The position numbers and the translations under genes were made by a program. This document shows, piece by piece, positions 1 to 8,202 of a stretch of 42,332 nt of DNA. This DNA is from Chloroflexota bacterium (GTDB lineage: Bacteria; Chloroflexota; Dehalococcoidia; JACQUD01). The stretch spans positions 1 through 42,332 of the forward strand of contig JACQUD010000002.1 in assembly GCA_016210485.1 (NCBI GenBank), read 5' to 3'. Each line of letters starts with the position of its first letter. Within the stretch, counting starts at the first letter, position 1. Below the pieces are notes generated by a model. That model did not search any database. It was not told where the DNA came from and saw only the letters and a list, made by a program, of their open reading frames with translations.

Positions 1-2
1 CC

Positions 3-1115
3 CATGATATACTCCTCGGCAGCACCAAATATGAGTTCATTCGAGAGGCGCGACGCAAGCTGGGTGCGAAGGGCTGGCTAGCATCGACCTGGCCCAAGGA
101 ATATGGCGGCGGCGGGCTTAGCCTGGAGGAAGCTGCTGTCATCGAGTTAGAGATAGTTAAGCGGCCGTGGTCGCGTTTCGGTGTAGGGGACTTTTTTACA
201 GCTTTCCTCAGTATTTTTGGCCCTATGCTCTATGCCCTGGGTACGGAGGAGCAGAAGAAGCGGTTCCTGCCGCCTCTACTAAGAGGCGAAATTATTGCGT
301 GGCAAGGTTACAGCGAGCCCGATTGTGGGAGTGATATAGCTTCAGTGAAGATGACAGCCATCCGCGATGGGGATGATTACGTCATGAATGGGTCGAAGAT
401 CTGGCTGGGCACCCAATATGATAACGCCGACTTTATCTTTCTCGTAGCCGTCACCGACCCCAAAGCACCTCGGCATCGGAACGTTGGTCTTTTCCTGGTC
501 CCGGTAGGCCTGCCGGGCATCAGCAAAGTTCGCGTGCCGTGGATGCACAATCCTCACACTGGGGCGTGGCAGATATTCTTTGAGAACGTTCGGGTGCCGG
601 TGGAGTATCTCATCGGTGGGCACGAAAACGCTACTAATGCCTGGCAAGCTATGAGAGGTACCGCAGTCCATGGGCGGAACCGTCCAGCCATAATGCCAGC
701 TCGGGATCATAATCAAGAGTTCGTCCTGGCCTATTGTCGAGAGACGAAACGAGATGGTCAGCCACTGAGCCAGGACTCTGATGTCAGAGAGGCTCTGGTG
801 GAAGTGGAGATTCAGCTTGAAATCAGGAGGCTCTTTGCTACGCGTCAGAACTGGGAGATCATGTCGGGGAAACGGCTTGTTGGGTACGAAGGCCCCCAGA
901 GCGCTGTGCTTGGAAAGGTTACTGACATAAAACAAGCAGCCGCTTATAGCGATATCCTGGGGCCTGCGGCATTGATTAAGGAGCCAGAGTGGGCTCTTTT
1001 TGGGGGCAACATTGAATACCAACAATTCCACCCTGTGGCCGATGCCTCTGGTGGAATGCCTCAAGAGGTTAGCAAGATGCTTATGGCACGTACGGCGTGC
1101 CGAGCCGGCGACTAA
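3..1115 (+). CDS. Acyl-CoA dehydrogenase-like paralog 1 (5' partial)
   Basis: The ORF track starts this at an internal Met (225), but the frame is open to the window edge. It reads HDILLGSTKYEFI and GAKGWLASTWPKEYGGGG, matching residues ~37-73 of the complete paralogs, so about 36 N-terminal residues lie outside. The product is a flavin-dependent acyl-CoA dehydrogenase-like protein expected to act on an acyl-CoA in the cytoplasm. Visible motifs are the SEPDCGSD flavin/substrate segment, VNGSKIW-type strand (here MNGSKIW) and the C-terminal segment ASGGMPQEV. That segment aligns with the YEGT region of medium-chain ACADs but has no Glu. Around residue 250 of the full-length protein it carries the AVHGRNRP patch, shared with paralog 3, whereas its IFGPMLYALG patch is shared with paralog 5. 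Substrate unknown. Family assignment is firm; activity is uncertain. Confidence 0.9.
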   Translation, partial: HDILLGSTKYEFIREARRKLGAKGWLASTWPKEYGGGGLSLEEAAVIELEIVKRPWSRFGVGDFFTAFLSIFGPMLYALGTEEQKKRFLPPLLRGEIIAWQGYSEPDCGSDIASVKMTAIRDGDDYVMNGSKIWLGTQYDNADFIFLVAVTDPKAPRHRNVGLFLVPVGLPGISKVRVPWMHNPHTGAWQIFFENVRVPVEYLIGGHENATNAWQAMRGTAVHGRNRPAIMPARDHNQEFVLAYCRETKRDGQPLSQDSDVREALVEVEIQLEIRRLFATRQNWEIMSGKRLVGYEGPQSAVLGKVTDIKQAAAYSDILGPAALIKEPEWALFGGNIEYQQFHPVADASGGMPQEVSKMLMARTACRAGD

Positions 1116-1146
1116 TCAATGGGGGTGAATTTGGGGAGGCCAAAGG

Positions 1147-1163
1147 CCCTCTCTTGTAGAGGG
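1147..1163 (+). terminator. Weak hairpin after ACAD paralog 1
   Basis: CCCTCT-CTTGT-AGAGGG forms a 6-bp stem with a 5-nt loop about 30 nt after the stop codon. It has no following T-run, so it is at best a weak or Rho-dependent 3' end. Confidence 0.3.
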
Positions 1164-1238
1164 ATCGAGGGCGGGCCATCTGAGGTAGTATCATCCAGGC
1201 TGGCCATGATCTATCTCATAGGCAAGGTGAGCACAATG

Positions 1239-1267
1239 TTGACAAAAAGCTCAGAGTGTGGTAGAAA
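1239..1267 (+). promoter_or_regulatory. Sigma70-type promoter of ACAD paralog 2
   Basis: TTGACA, 17-nt spacer, TAGAAA, about 45 nt upstream of the ATG at 1313. The same TTGACA-17 arrangement precedes paralogs 3, 4 and 5, which supports a functional promoter. Confidence 0.7.
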
Positions 1268-1312
1268 GTAACTATCATAGGGAAACATAGGGAAAGAAAG
1301 AGGAGGGCAGCC

Positions 1313-2530
1313 ATGGATTTTGAATTTCGCGACACGCCGAAGCTGGCAAAGTTTCGTAAGGAAGTGCGAGCCTGGCTTGACCTTAATATGCCTATGGACT
1401 TTGAGATACCGGACAATCCCCACGATGTGTTGCCCCACAGCGCTAAGTATGAGTTCATCCTGAAGGCGCGGCACGCGCTGGGTGCGAAGGGCTGGTTAGC
1501 GCCGACCTGGCCCAAGGAGTATGGTGGCGGGGGGCTCAGTATGGAGGAGGCTGCCATCGTCGAGGGTGAGGTAGCCCAGCGGCCGTGGTCGCGCTTCGGC
1601 GTGGGAGACTTCTTCCCGAGCACTATCACGCAATTTGGTGTTCAGATCTATGCTATTGGTACGGAGGAGCAGAAGAAGCGGTTTCTGCCGCCTATACTTA
1701 AAGGCGAAATTATTCGGTGGAATGGTTCCACCGAGCCCGATTGTGGAAGTGACCTGGCCGCTGTGAAGACTACAGCTATCCGCGATGGGGATGAGTACGT
1801 GGTGAACGGGACGAAGGTCTGGCTGGGCACCCAATATGACAACGCTGACTACATCCAACTCATAGCTGTTACCGACCCCAAGGCAGCCCGGCATCACAAC
1901 ATCGGCCTTTTCTGCGTTCCGGTAGGCCTGCCGGGCATCAGCAAGGTTCGCCTGCCGATGATACGCAACTGTCACACTTCGGGATGGCAGATGTTCTTCG
2001 ATAACGTCCGGGTGCCGGTGGAGTACCTCATCGGCGGGCACGAGAATGCGACTAACGCATGGCGAGTTCTCAGTACAGCTACCAGATTCCCCCAGCCCAA
2101 CATGGGATGGTCGGTGCGGGACCGGAACCAGGAGTTTGTCCTGGATTATGTTCGTAAGACGAAACGCGATGGCCAGCTCCTGAGCCAGGACCCCGATGTG
2201 AGAGAAGCTCTGGTGGAAACGGAGATTCAACTCGAGATCAATAGGCTCTTCGGCATGCGCCAGAACTGGATTGCCATGACGGGCAAGCGGCTTGTGGGAT
2301 ACGAAGCCACCCAGGCTACTTTGCAGGGTAAGGTTACTACCGCTACACAGGCAGAGGCTTATGCCGATATCTTGGGGCCGGCGGCGTTGATTAAGGATCC
2401 AGAGTGGGCTCTCTTTGATGGCAATATTGAATATAAGCATTTCGCCCCCGTGGCCATGGCTTCTGCTGGAATCACCCAAGAGGTTAGCAAGATGATTATG
2501 ACGCGTTGGGCGTGCCGGGTCGGCGACTAG
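1313..2530 (+). CDS. Acyl-CoA dehydrogenase-like paralog 2
   Basis: A 405-residue protein starting MDFEFRDTPKLAKFR, with Shine-Dalgarno AGGAGGGCAGCC directly upstream of the ATG. Order: N-terminal helical domain (about 1-120, with WPKEYGGGGLS), beta domain with TEPDCGSD near 140-147 and VVNGTKVWLGTQYDNAD near 163-179, and C-terminal helical domain. Residues 101-116 (FPSTITQFG patch) and 251-268 (STATRFPQ patch) differ among the paralogs, while long stretches between them are near-identical. The segment near 383-391 reads ASAGITQEV, so the medium-chain-type catalytic Glu position holds Ala. The alternative Glu position around 255-262 also lacks Glu. It may be a non-catalytic subunit, act on an unusual substrate, or use another base. 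The shorter ACAD 140 nt downstream is a possible partner (inference). Confidence 0.92.
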   Translation: MDFEFRDTPKLAKFRKEVRAWLDLNMPMDFEIPDNPHDVLPHSAKYEFILKARHALGAKGWLAPTWPKEYGGGGLSMEEAAIVEGEVAQRPWSRFGVGDFFPSTITQFGVQIYAIGTEEQKKRFLPPILKGEIIRWNGSTEPDCGSDLAAVKTTAIRDGDEYVVNGTKVWLGTQYDNADYIQLIAVTDPKAARHHNIGLFCVPVGLPGISKVRLPMIRNCHTSGWQMFFDNVRVPVEYLIGGHENATNAWRVLSTATRFPQPNMGWSVRDRNQEFVLDYVRKTKRDGQLLSQDPDVREALVETEIQLEINRLFGMRQNWIAMTGKRLVGYEATQATLQGKVTTATQAEAYADILGPAALIKDPEWALFDGNIEYKHFAPVAMASAGITQEVSKMIMTRWACRVGD

Positions 2531-2670
2531 CAGGGGTACGAGTTTGGCGGAGGCCTAAAACTAGCTCCCTTAAGCAAATATAGTTGGCAGGTTGTTCCGT
2601 AGGCTTCTGGGGAGAGAAGTGTGTATTCATTGTCGGGACGAAAGGTAAAGTTTAGCCATAGGAGGTTGTC

Positions 2671-3819
2671 ATGGTCGATCTAGCCCTTAGTGAAGCACAG
2701 GAAATAATAAAGCGCACTGCTCATGACTTCGTCGAGCGGGAGTTCCCAGCGCCTTTAGCTATCGAGGTGAATGAGAGCGAGAAGGGATTCTCGCCGGAGC
2801 TTTGGCGCAAGATGGCAGATCTGGGGTGGGTGGGGATGATTCTTCCCGAGGCTTATGGGGGGACAGGTAGTAGCTTTGTTGATATGGCTGTTATCTTCCA
2901 GGAGCTGGGGTGGGCTGCTCTGCCCAGTCCGCTCCTTTCCTCGGGGGTACTTTGTGGGTTAACCATTTCAGAGGGGGGCACGGAGCAGCAAAAGAAACGA
3001 CTTCTGCCCTCTATTGCTAAAGGCCAGCGAATTCTGGCTCTGGCTTTGACTGAGCCGGACTACGGTTGGGGCCCTGAGACGGTTAAACTAACGGCGAAGG
3101 CCAAAAACGGGAAGTTTGTTCTCAATGGGACGAAGCGATATATTCCGGATGTCCACATCGCCGATCAGTGCATTTGTGTTGCCCGAACGAGCCAGGGCGC
3201 TGACCCCCAAGAAGGAATCACCCTTTTCTTGGTGGATAAGTCGGCTCAGGGTCTCTCTTGTCGTGACATGTCTGCGGGCGCTCAGATAGGAGAGAAACTG
3301 AATGAGCTGGCGTTCGACTCGGTAGAGGTTGACCATTCTGCTGTAATCGGCGAGGTGGATAAGGGATGGCAAGTCCTCTCACCAGTTCTGGAGAAAGCTA
3401 CGCCCGTTCTTTGCGCTTATATGGTGGGTGGTATCCAGCGGGCGTGGGAGATGGCTGTTTCGTATATTAACACCAGAGAGGCATTTGGCAGGACTATTGG
3501 TAGCTTTGAGCGGATACAGGACCATGTTATTGAGATAGTCAATGCTCTGGATTCGGCTCGCTGGACAACCTACGAGGCACTATGGAAAATAGATGAGCAA
3601 AAACCAGGCATTACCAAATCAGTAACGCTGGCCAAAATTGTTTCGAGTGAAGGTTACCGTAAGGCGGTCGACCTCACTTCGAGGATCCATGGTGCCGCAG
3701 GTGTAGACACGCGCTTTGTCTTGTATCAGTATATCAAGAAGTCTCGCAGCTTCTATCATTACCTGGGTGGTCCTATGGCTCTGCGCAAGCGCATGGCTCA
3801 CCTATTGTTTAATGACTGA
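2671..3819 (+). CDS. Acyl-CoA dehydrogenase, short (FadE-like) subfamily
   Basis: A 382-residue ACAD clearly different from the 405-residue paralogs. The start is supported by AGGAGG 6 nt upstream of the ATG. It begins MVDLALSEAQEIIKRTAHDF, has PEAYGGTGSS near residues 59-67, LTEPDYGWGPE in the beta domain, and TREAFGRTIGSFERIQ in the C-terminal helical domain. The end (GGPMALRKRMAHLL) has no Glu at the medium-chain catalytic position. Glu241 in VLEKATPVL lies where isovaleryl/long-chain-type enzymes carry their base (by-eye alignment). Some bacterial steroid ACADs are alpha2beta2 heterotetramers with only one catalytic subunit. Its position 140 nt after a Glu-less paralog makes a similar pairing possible, but this is inference. 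Substrate unknown. Confidence 0.9.
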   Translation: MVDLALSEAQEIIKRTAHDFVEREFPAPLAIEVNESEKGFSPELWRKMADLGWVGMILPEAYGGTGSSFVDMAVIFQELGWAALPSPLLSSGVLCGLTISEGGTEQQKKRLLPSIAKGQRILALALTEPDYGWGPETVKLTAKAKNGKFVLNGTKRYIPDVHIADQCICVARTSQGADPQEGITLFLVDKSAQGLSCRDMSAGAQIGEKLNELAFDSVEVDHSAVIGEVDKGWQVLSPVLEKATPVLCAYMVGGIQRAWEMAVSYINTREAFGRTIGSFERIQDHVIEIVNALDSARWTTYEALWKIDEQKPGITKSVTLAKIVSSEGYRKAVDLTSRIHGAAGVDTRFVLYQYIKKSRSFYHYLGGPMALRKRMAHLLFND

Positions 3820-3860
3820 TCGGCCAGTTGAGGTTCCCTTAAGCATAACGACGATATGGG

Positions 3861-3905
3861 GAGGCGGTGACCGGATGGACTCATCCAGGAGCCGCCTCTT
3901 CTTTC
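3861..3905 (+). terminator. Intrinsic-type terminator after the ACAD block
   Basis: GAGGCGG (3861-3867) pairs with CCGCCTC (3892-3898), enclosing an inner GGATG-GACT-CATCC hairpin, followed by TTCTTT. It sits 42 nt after the ACAD stop and before the pyrG promoter, so it separates the two transcription units. Confidence 0.65.
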
Positions 3906-3990
3906 CAACTCTGATGTGCCGCTCCTGTCTTGCTTGAGTGTACTCCTTGGATAGCTAGGGATAGCAAGAATTTTGGCGCAATTCAGGGGC

Positions 3991-4020
3991 TTGACATCTG
4001 TGCTAAAGGCCTTCTAATAT
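3991..4020 (+). promoter_or_regulatory. Sigma70-type promoter of the pyrG operon
   Basis: TTGACA (3991-3996), 18-nt spacer, TAATAT (4015-4020). The predicted start near 4027 would give a leader of about 230 nt before the pyrG GTG. Confidence 0.65.
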
Positions 4021-4026
4021 AGAGAT

Positions 4027-4255
4027 GTAGTCTTTGTGGATCTCCTAGTTTTGGGGAGAGTTCTTGTTCGCTCTCATCGAAAATCTCTGAGAGAGCATGT
4101 TTAAAATTCCTCGCCAGTCTAAGTGCGGTGTTGCTATAGTGCTACGTTTTTATGACACTAAGATAAACTGTTATGCTTCGAGGTGAGGGCTGCGCCCTCC
4201 TGCCAAGGAGGGCGTCTCTGGTTTCCAAACTTAGGGGCAAGGTGATAATGGCCGG
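4027..4255 (+). promoter_or_regulatory. Structured pyrG leader with competing hairpins
   Basis: No gene is visible here. Near the end, GAGGGC (4185-4190) can pair with GCCCTC (4194-4199). The same strand can instead form an 8-bp stem CGCCCTCC/GGAGGGCG (4193-4200 with 4207-4214, loop TGCCAA). The two hairpins are mutually exclusive. Further upstream, GGGGAGAG, GCTCTC and GAGAGC segments (about 4054-4100) offer a similar three-strand choice. Attenuation control of pyrG is known in Gram-positive bacteria by a different mechanism. Here only the pairing potential is seen; no T-run follows the last stem. Confidence 0.45.
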
Positions 4256-5914
4256 GTGAAATTCATCTTCGTCACGGGCGGCGTGGTCAGCTCTGTAGGC
4301 AAAGGGATAACTGTCGCCTCCCTAGGTCGCATCCTCAAGAGCCGGAACCTCACTGTCTCTGTCCAAAAGCTAGACCCTTACCTCAATGTGGACCCGGGGA
4401 CTATGTCACCCTATCAGCATGGGGAGGTCTTTGTCACCGAGGATGGGGCCGAGACGGACCTGGACCTGGGCCACTATGAGCGGTTCATCGATATAAATCT
4501 CACCGCTGCCTCCAGTGTGGCTACGGGCCAGATCTATGCCGAGGTCATCGCCCGGGAGAGGCGTGGCGATTTTCTGGGGGGGACCATCCAGATAGTGCCT
4601 CATGTGACCAACGAGATAAAACGTCGCATTCATCTGCTGGCGGAGCAAAGTCAGGCTCAGGTGGTGATTGTGGAGGTGGGCGGCACAGTGGGAGACATCG
4701 AAGGCCAGCCCTTCCTAGAGGCCATCCGCCAGATGAGGAAAGAGGTGGGGCGGGATAATACGCTCTTCATTCACGTCACCCTGCTTCCTCTCATATCGGC
4801 CACCGGCGAGCTCAAGACCAAGCCCACTCAGCACAGCGTCAAGGAGCTGCGGAGCATGGGCATCCAGCCCGATGTCATCATATGCCGCTCCGACCGGCCC
4901 GTGCCTCAGGACGTCAGGTCCAAGGTATCCCTCTTCTGCGATGTAGAGCCCAAGGCGGTCATCCCCCTGCTCACCGCCGAAACCATCTATGAGGTGCCGC
5001 TGATGCTGGATGAGGCGGGGCTGGGGGGTCTGGTGGTGGAGAAGCTGAACTTGCCTCAAAGCCCGCCGGGCCTTGACCGGTGGCGTCTGCTAGTGGAACG
5101 GATAAAGGCCCCTGCGGAGACGTTGAACGTCGCCCTGGTGGGCAAGTACGTGGAGCTCCAGGACTCCTATCTCTCAGTGCGAGAGGCCCTGCGCCATGCT
5201 GCCCTCTACCACAGCCGGGATGTGAATATCTCCTGGATTCACTCCGAGGACCTGGAGAGGGATGGGGGCTGGGACCTCCTGGCCTCGGCCCAGGGCATTG
5301 TGGTTCCCGGAGGCTTCGGCTACCGTGGATTCGAGGGTATGGTGATGGCAGCCAAATATGCTCGGGAACGTCAAATCCCTTATCTGGGGTTATGCTTGGG
5401 GTTGCATGTAATGGTAGTGGAGTATGCTCGCCACACCCTGGGCACCTCCGAGGTCAACTCGGCCGAGTTTGACCCGAATACACCTCACCCAGTCATCGAC
5501 TATTTGCCAGACCAGAGAGACATCAGCAATAAGGGTGGCACTATGAGGCTGGGCCTTCATCCCTGTTGCCTGGTGCCGGGGACCAAGGCCGCCGCCGCTT
5601 ATGGCATGCCCATGGTATATGAGAGACACCGCCATCGCTTCGAGTTCAACAACAAATACCGTGACCCGTTGCTGGAGGCTGGGCTTGTACCCTCGGGCCT
5701 CTCCCCAGATGGCCGACTGGTAGAGATATGTGAAGTGCGCCATCATCCATTCATGATGGGCACCCAGTTCCATCCTGAGTTCCCCTCCCGCCCCGACCGT
5801 CCCCATCCCCTCTTCTGCTCCTTTATCGAAGCCGCCAAGAGGACGGTGCGCGAAGGCGGCCAGCATCCGCTTCCCCTGGAGGAAAAGGAGGAGCCTCATG
5901 CTCATTTTTCTTGA
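4256..5914 (+). CDS. pyrG: CTP synthase
   Basis: Converts UTP, ATP and glutamine to CTP, the last step of pyrimidine nucleotide synthesis, in the cytoplasm. The 552-residue length is normal. The GTG start gives the canonical beginning MKFIFVTGGVVSSVGKG, whose GKG belongs to the ATP-binding loop; an upstream ATG at 4248 runs into a stop after three codons. The synthetase domain (about 1-270) contains DPYLNVDPGTMSP and EVGGTVGDIEGQPF. The class I glutamine amidotransferase domain (about 290-540) has GGFGYRG, nucleophile Cys380 in GLCLGLH, and the QFHPEF His/Glu motif. The residue after GLCLGL is His where Gln is usual. The gene heads an operon with fsa (17-bp overlap) and rho. A long structured leader precedes it, so post-initiation control is plausible. 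Confidence 0.97.
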   Translation: MKFIFVTGGVVSSVGKGITVASLGRILKSRNLTVSVQKLDPYLNVDPGTMSPYQHGEVFVTEDGAETDLDLGHYERFIDINLTAASSVATGQIYAEVIARERRGDFLGGTIQIVPHVTNEIKRRIHLLAEQSQAQVVIVEVGGTVGDIEGQPFLEAIRQMRKEVGRDNTLFIHVTLLPLISATGELKTKPTQHSVKELRSMGIQPDVIICRSDRPVPQDVRSKVSLFCDVEPKAVIPLLTAETIYEVPLMLDEAGLGGLVVEKLNLPQSPPGLDRWRLLVERIKAPAETLNVALVGKYVELQDSYLSVREALRHAALYHSRDVNISWIHSEDLERDGGWDLLASAQGIVVPGGFGYRGFEGMVMAAKYARERQIPYLGLCLGLHVMVVEYARHTLGTSEVNSAEFDPNTPHPVIDYLPDQRDISNKGGTMRLGLHPCCLVPGTKAAAAYGMPMVYERHRHRFEFNNKYRDPLLEAGLVPSGLSPDGRLVEICEVRHHPFMMGTQFHPEFPSRPDRPHPLFCSFIEAAKRTVREGGQHPLPLEEKEEPHAHFS

Positions 5915-6572
5915 TACCGCTAACATGGAGGAGATTCGCCAGGCCGCTCGCTTGGGGGTGGTCTCAGGGATTACCACCAATCCCAGCCTGGTGGCCAAGG
6001 AGAGAGCGGGCGACTATAGGGCCGTGGTTCGGGAGATAGCCTCCATCATCCCTGGCCCCATCTCCGCCGAGGTGTTGAACTTGGAGACGGCTCAGGGCAT
6101 CGTTCGGGATGCTCGGGAGGTAGCCTCCTGGGCGCCCAACGTAGTGGTGAAGATACCCATCACAGCAGCGGGCCTGGAGGCGGCCTCAGCCCTCGCCAGG
6201 GAGGGGGTCAGGACCAATCTGACCCTTTGCTTCTCGGCCAATCAGGCCCTCCTGGCGGCCAGGGTTGGCGCTGCCTACGTCAGCCCCTTCGTGGGCCGCC
6301 TGGACGACGCCGGGCACGACGGCATGGCGGTGGTGGCCGATATAGTGGAGATATATAAGAGATACAGCTTCCCTACCCAGGTCATCGCTGCCAGCATTCG
6401 GCACCCCATGCACTGCGTGGCCGCGGCAAAGGCCGGGGCGGACATCTCCACTGTCCCCTACAAAGTCCTTAGGCAGATGATAGAGCATCCTTTGACCGAT
6501 GTAGGCATCGCTCGCTTTGCCCAGGACTGGGAGCAAGTATCGGCGGCGCTGGCGAGCAGAGCGGCACTATGA
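5898..6572 (+). CDS. fsa: Fructose-6-phosphate aldolase / transaldolase-like protein
   Basis: A 224-residue TIM-barrel protein of the small transaldolase (TalC/FSA) family. It would either cleave fructose 6-phosphate to dihydroxyacetone and glyceraldehyde 3-phosphate or act as transaldolase in the pentose phosphate pathway. MLIFLDTANMEEIRQA and GITTNPSLVAKE are family signatures. Lys85 in VVVKIPIT is the Schiff-base lysine position. The FSA/transaldolase choice cannot be settled by eye. The start lies within the last 17 bases of pyrG, just after the GGAGGAAAAGGAGG purine stretch that serves as its ribosome binding site. The stop overlaps the first possible ATG of rho, so the three genes are very likely co-transcribed and translationally coupled. 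Confidence 0.93.
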   Translation: MLIFLDTANMEEIRQAARLGVVSGITTNPSLVAKERAGDYRAVVREIASIIPGPISAEVLNLETAQGIVRDAREVASWAPNVVVKIPITAAGLEAASALAREGVRTNLTLCFSANQALLAARVGAAYVSPFVGRLDDAGHDGMAVVADIVEIYKRYSFPTQVIAASIRHPMHCVAAAKAGADISTVPYKVLRQMIEHPLTDVGIARFAQDWEQVSAALASRAAL

Positions 6573-6589
6573 AAACGGAGAGAAATCCT

Positions 6590-7852
6590 ATGAACATCGC
6601 TGAACTGGAGGTAAAGAGCAAAGAGGAGCTAGCAGAGATGGCCCGGGAGTCGGGCATCTCTGGAGTCCAGAACATGTCCAAACAGGACCTCATTTTCCGC
6701 CTTCTTGAGATGCCCCCGGAGGCTCAGAACGACCAGGTGCGGGAGGGTATTCTAGAGATCATAGGCGAGGGTTATGGCTTCCTGCGCCAGCCCAACCTCC
6801 AGGTGAGCAGCCAGGATATCTACGTCTCCCAGTCGCAGGTCCGGCGCTTCCAGCTTCGATTGGCCGATCAGGTGCGGGGGCAGGTGAGGCCTCCCAGGGA
6901 GGGTGAGCGTTACTACGGGCTTTTGCGAGTGGACTCGGTGAATGGCCTGGATCCTGAGGAAGCCAAGGCCCGCCCTCACTTCGAAAACCTCACCCCCATT
7001 TTCCCTGACCAACTCTTCGACCTGGAGACCAACCCTAAGAACCTGTCCACCCGTCTCATGAACCTGGTGGCCCCCATAGGCCGGGGGCAGCGGGGCCTCA
7101 TTGTGTCTCCGCCCAAGGGGGGTAAGACTGTGGCTTTGAAGAACATCGCCAAGGCAATCGGTTCCAGGTATGATGATGTCCATCTCATGGTAGTTCTCAT
7201 CGGGGAGCGGCCCGAGGAGGTGACTGACTGGCGGAAGACGGTGGAGGCTGAGGTCATCGCCTCCACCTTCGACGAGGCGGTGGAGGCCCAGACCCGGGTG
7301 GCGGAGCTGGCCCTGGAACGGGCTAAGCGCCTGGTGGAGACCGGCAAGGACGTAGTCCTCCTCCTGGACAGCATAACCAGGCTTACCCGTGCCTACAACC
7401 TGGCGGTGCCCCCCTCGGGGCGCACTCTCTCCGGAGGGGTGGACCCGGCGGCCCTCTATCCTCCCAAGCGCTTCTTTGGCTCTGCTCGGAACCTGGAGGA
7501 GGCAGGCAGTCTGACCATCATCGCCGCCTGCCTCATAGATACCGGCAGCCGCATGGATGAGGTCATCTACGAGGAGTTCAAGGGCACAGGGAACATGGAG
7601 CTGCACCTGGACCGGGCCCTGGCCGAGAAACGCGTCTTTCCCGCAATAGATGTCCAGCGCTCGGGCACCCGCCGAGAGGAGCTCCTGTTGGATGAGAATA
7701 CCCTGAAGCAGGTGTGGCTGGTGCGGCGCATGCTTTCCCTGGTCAAGTCCAACTCCATCAGCACCACTGAGGCCGCAGAGAAGCTCCTGGAGCGCATGGC
7801 CCGGACCTCCAACAACCAGGAGTTCCTGGCCACCTTGACCAAAGAGGTCTGA
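6590..7852 (+). CDS. rho: Transcription termination factor Rho
   Basis: Hexameric RNA-dependent ATPase that ends transcription at Rho-dependent sites. About 420 residues. The chosen ATG ([17 protein letters not shown]) has GGAGAG seven nt upstream; an ATG seven codons earlier (6569) overlaps the fsa stop and is possible. Order: N-terminal helical Rho-N domain (about 1-45); cold-shock-type RNA-binding domain with GYGFLRQPN and [12 protein letters not shown] (about 50-120); ATPase core with Walker A SPPKGGKT and Walker [18 protein letters not shown]. The usual Walker A is APPKAGKT, so SPPKGGKT is a conservative variant. Third gene of the pyrG operon. No long acidic or Asn-rich insertion is present. 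Confidence 0.97.
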   Translation: MNIAELEVKSKEELAEMARESGISGVQNMSKQDLIFRLLEMPPEAQNDQVREGILEIIGEGYGFLRQPNLQVSSQDIYVSQSQVRRFQLRLADQVRGQVRPPREGERYYGLLRVDSVNGLDPEEAKARPHFENLTPIFPDQLFDLETNPKNLSTRLMNLVAPIGRGQRGLIVSPPKGGKTVALKNIAKAIGSRYDDVHLMVVLIGERPEEVTDWRKTVEAEVIASTFDEAVEAQTRVAELALERAKRLVETGKDVVLLLDSITRLTRAYNLAVPPSGRTLSGGVDPAALYPPKRFFGSARNLEEAGSLTIIAACLIDTGSRMDEVIYEEFKGTGNMELHLDRALAEKRVFPAIDVQRSGTRREELLLDENTLKQVWLVRRMLSLVKSNSISTTEAAEKLLERMARTSNNQEFLATLTKEV

Positions 7853-8202
7853 TCCCTGAAAAACTAAGGGGAGATACTACTCTTGTAGTGGATAAGCACG
7901 GAGGTTGCCTGGCAACGTCTCTCTATTAACATCGGTCCGTGCCGTGGTTTGCGCGTAGTGCCCTCTTGTTCTGCTAGTTGTCAAAGCCCGAAGCTGGCGT
8001 TCAGATGGAATGATATCCTGAGCGTGCAGCAGAAACGATGCTTTCTGCCTCGTGGAATAGCACCTCTATTTGAGAGAGTCTGCCGACTCTCCATTGCCCA
8101 TAGCCAGCTCTTTCGATGAGAACGCGCTTTTTATCAAGGAAGCCTATGTGAGCAATCTGCCTTCGCCAGATTCAGCCCTGCTATTGCTGGCTCATACCCC
8201 TG
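7853..8202. other. Gene-free region with a cluster of stem-loops
   Basis: No convincing ORF occurs in these 350 bases between rho (+) and ACAD paralog 3 (-). Four perfect inverted repeats are visible: ACTAC-TCTT-GTAGT (7876-7889); GCACGGA/TCCGTGC (7896-7942) enclosing GTTGCC-T-GGCAAC (7904-7916); GCAGAAA-CGATGC-TTTCTGC (8029-8048); GAGAGTC-TGCC-GACTCTC (8074-8091). None is followed by a T-run. They could be 3' ends of the two convergent transcripts or part of a structured RNA. The last 45 bases repeat the 3' flank of the other minus-strand ACAD copies. Confidence 0.5.

Noticed and set aside
342-2479. Long minus-strand ORFs opposite ACAD paralogs 1 and 2 (and plus-strand ones opposite 3-5)
   Set aside because: Shadow frames. 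They look alike only because the true ACAD genes are paralogs.
3716-3937. 73-residue plus-strand ORF at the end of the short ACAD
   Set aside because: Overlaps the ACAD in another frame and reads through the terminator hairpin; Cys/Trp-rich shadow composition.
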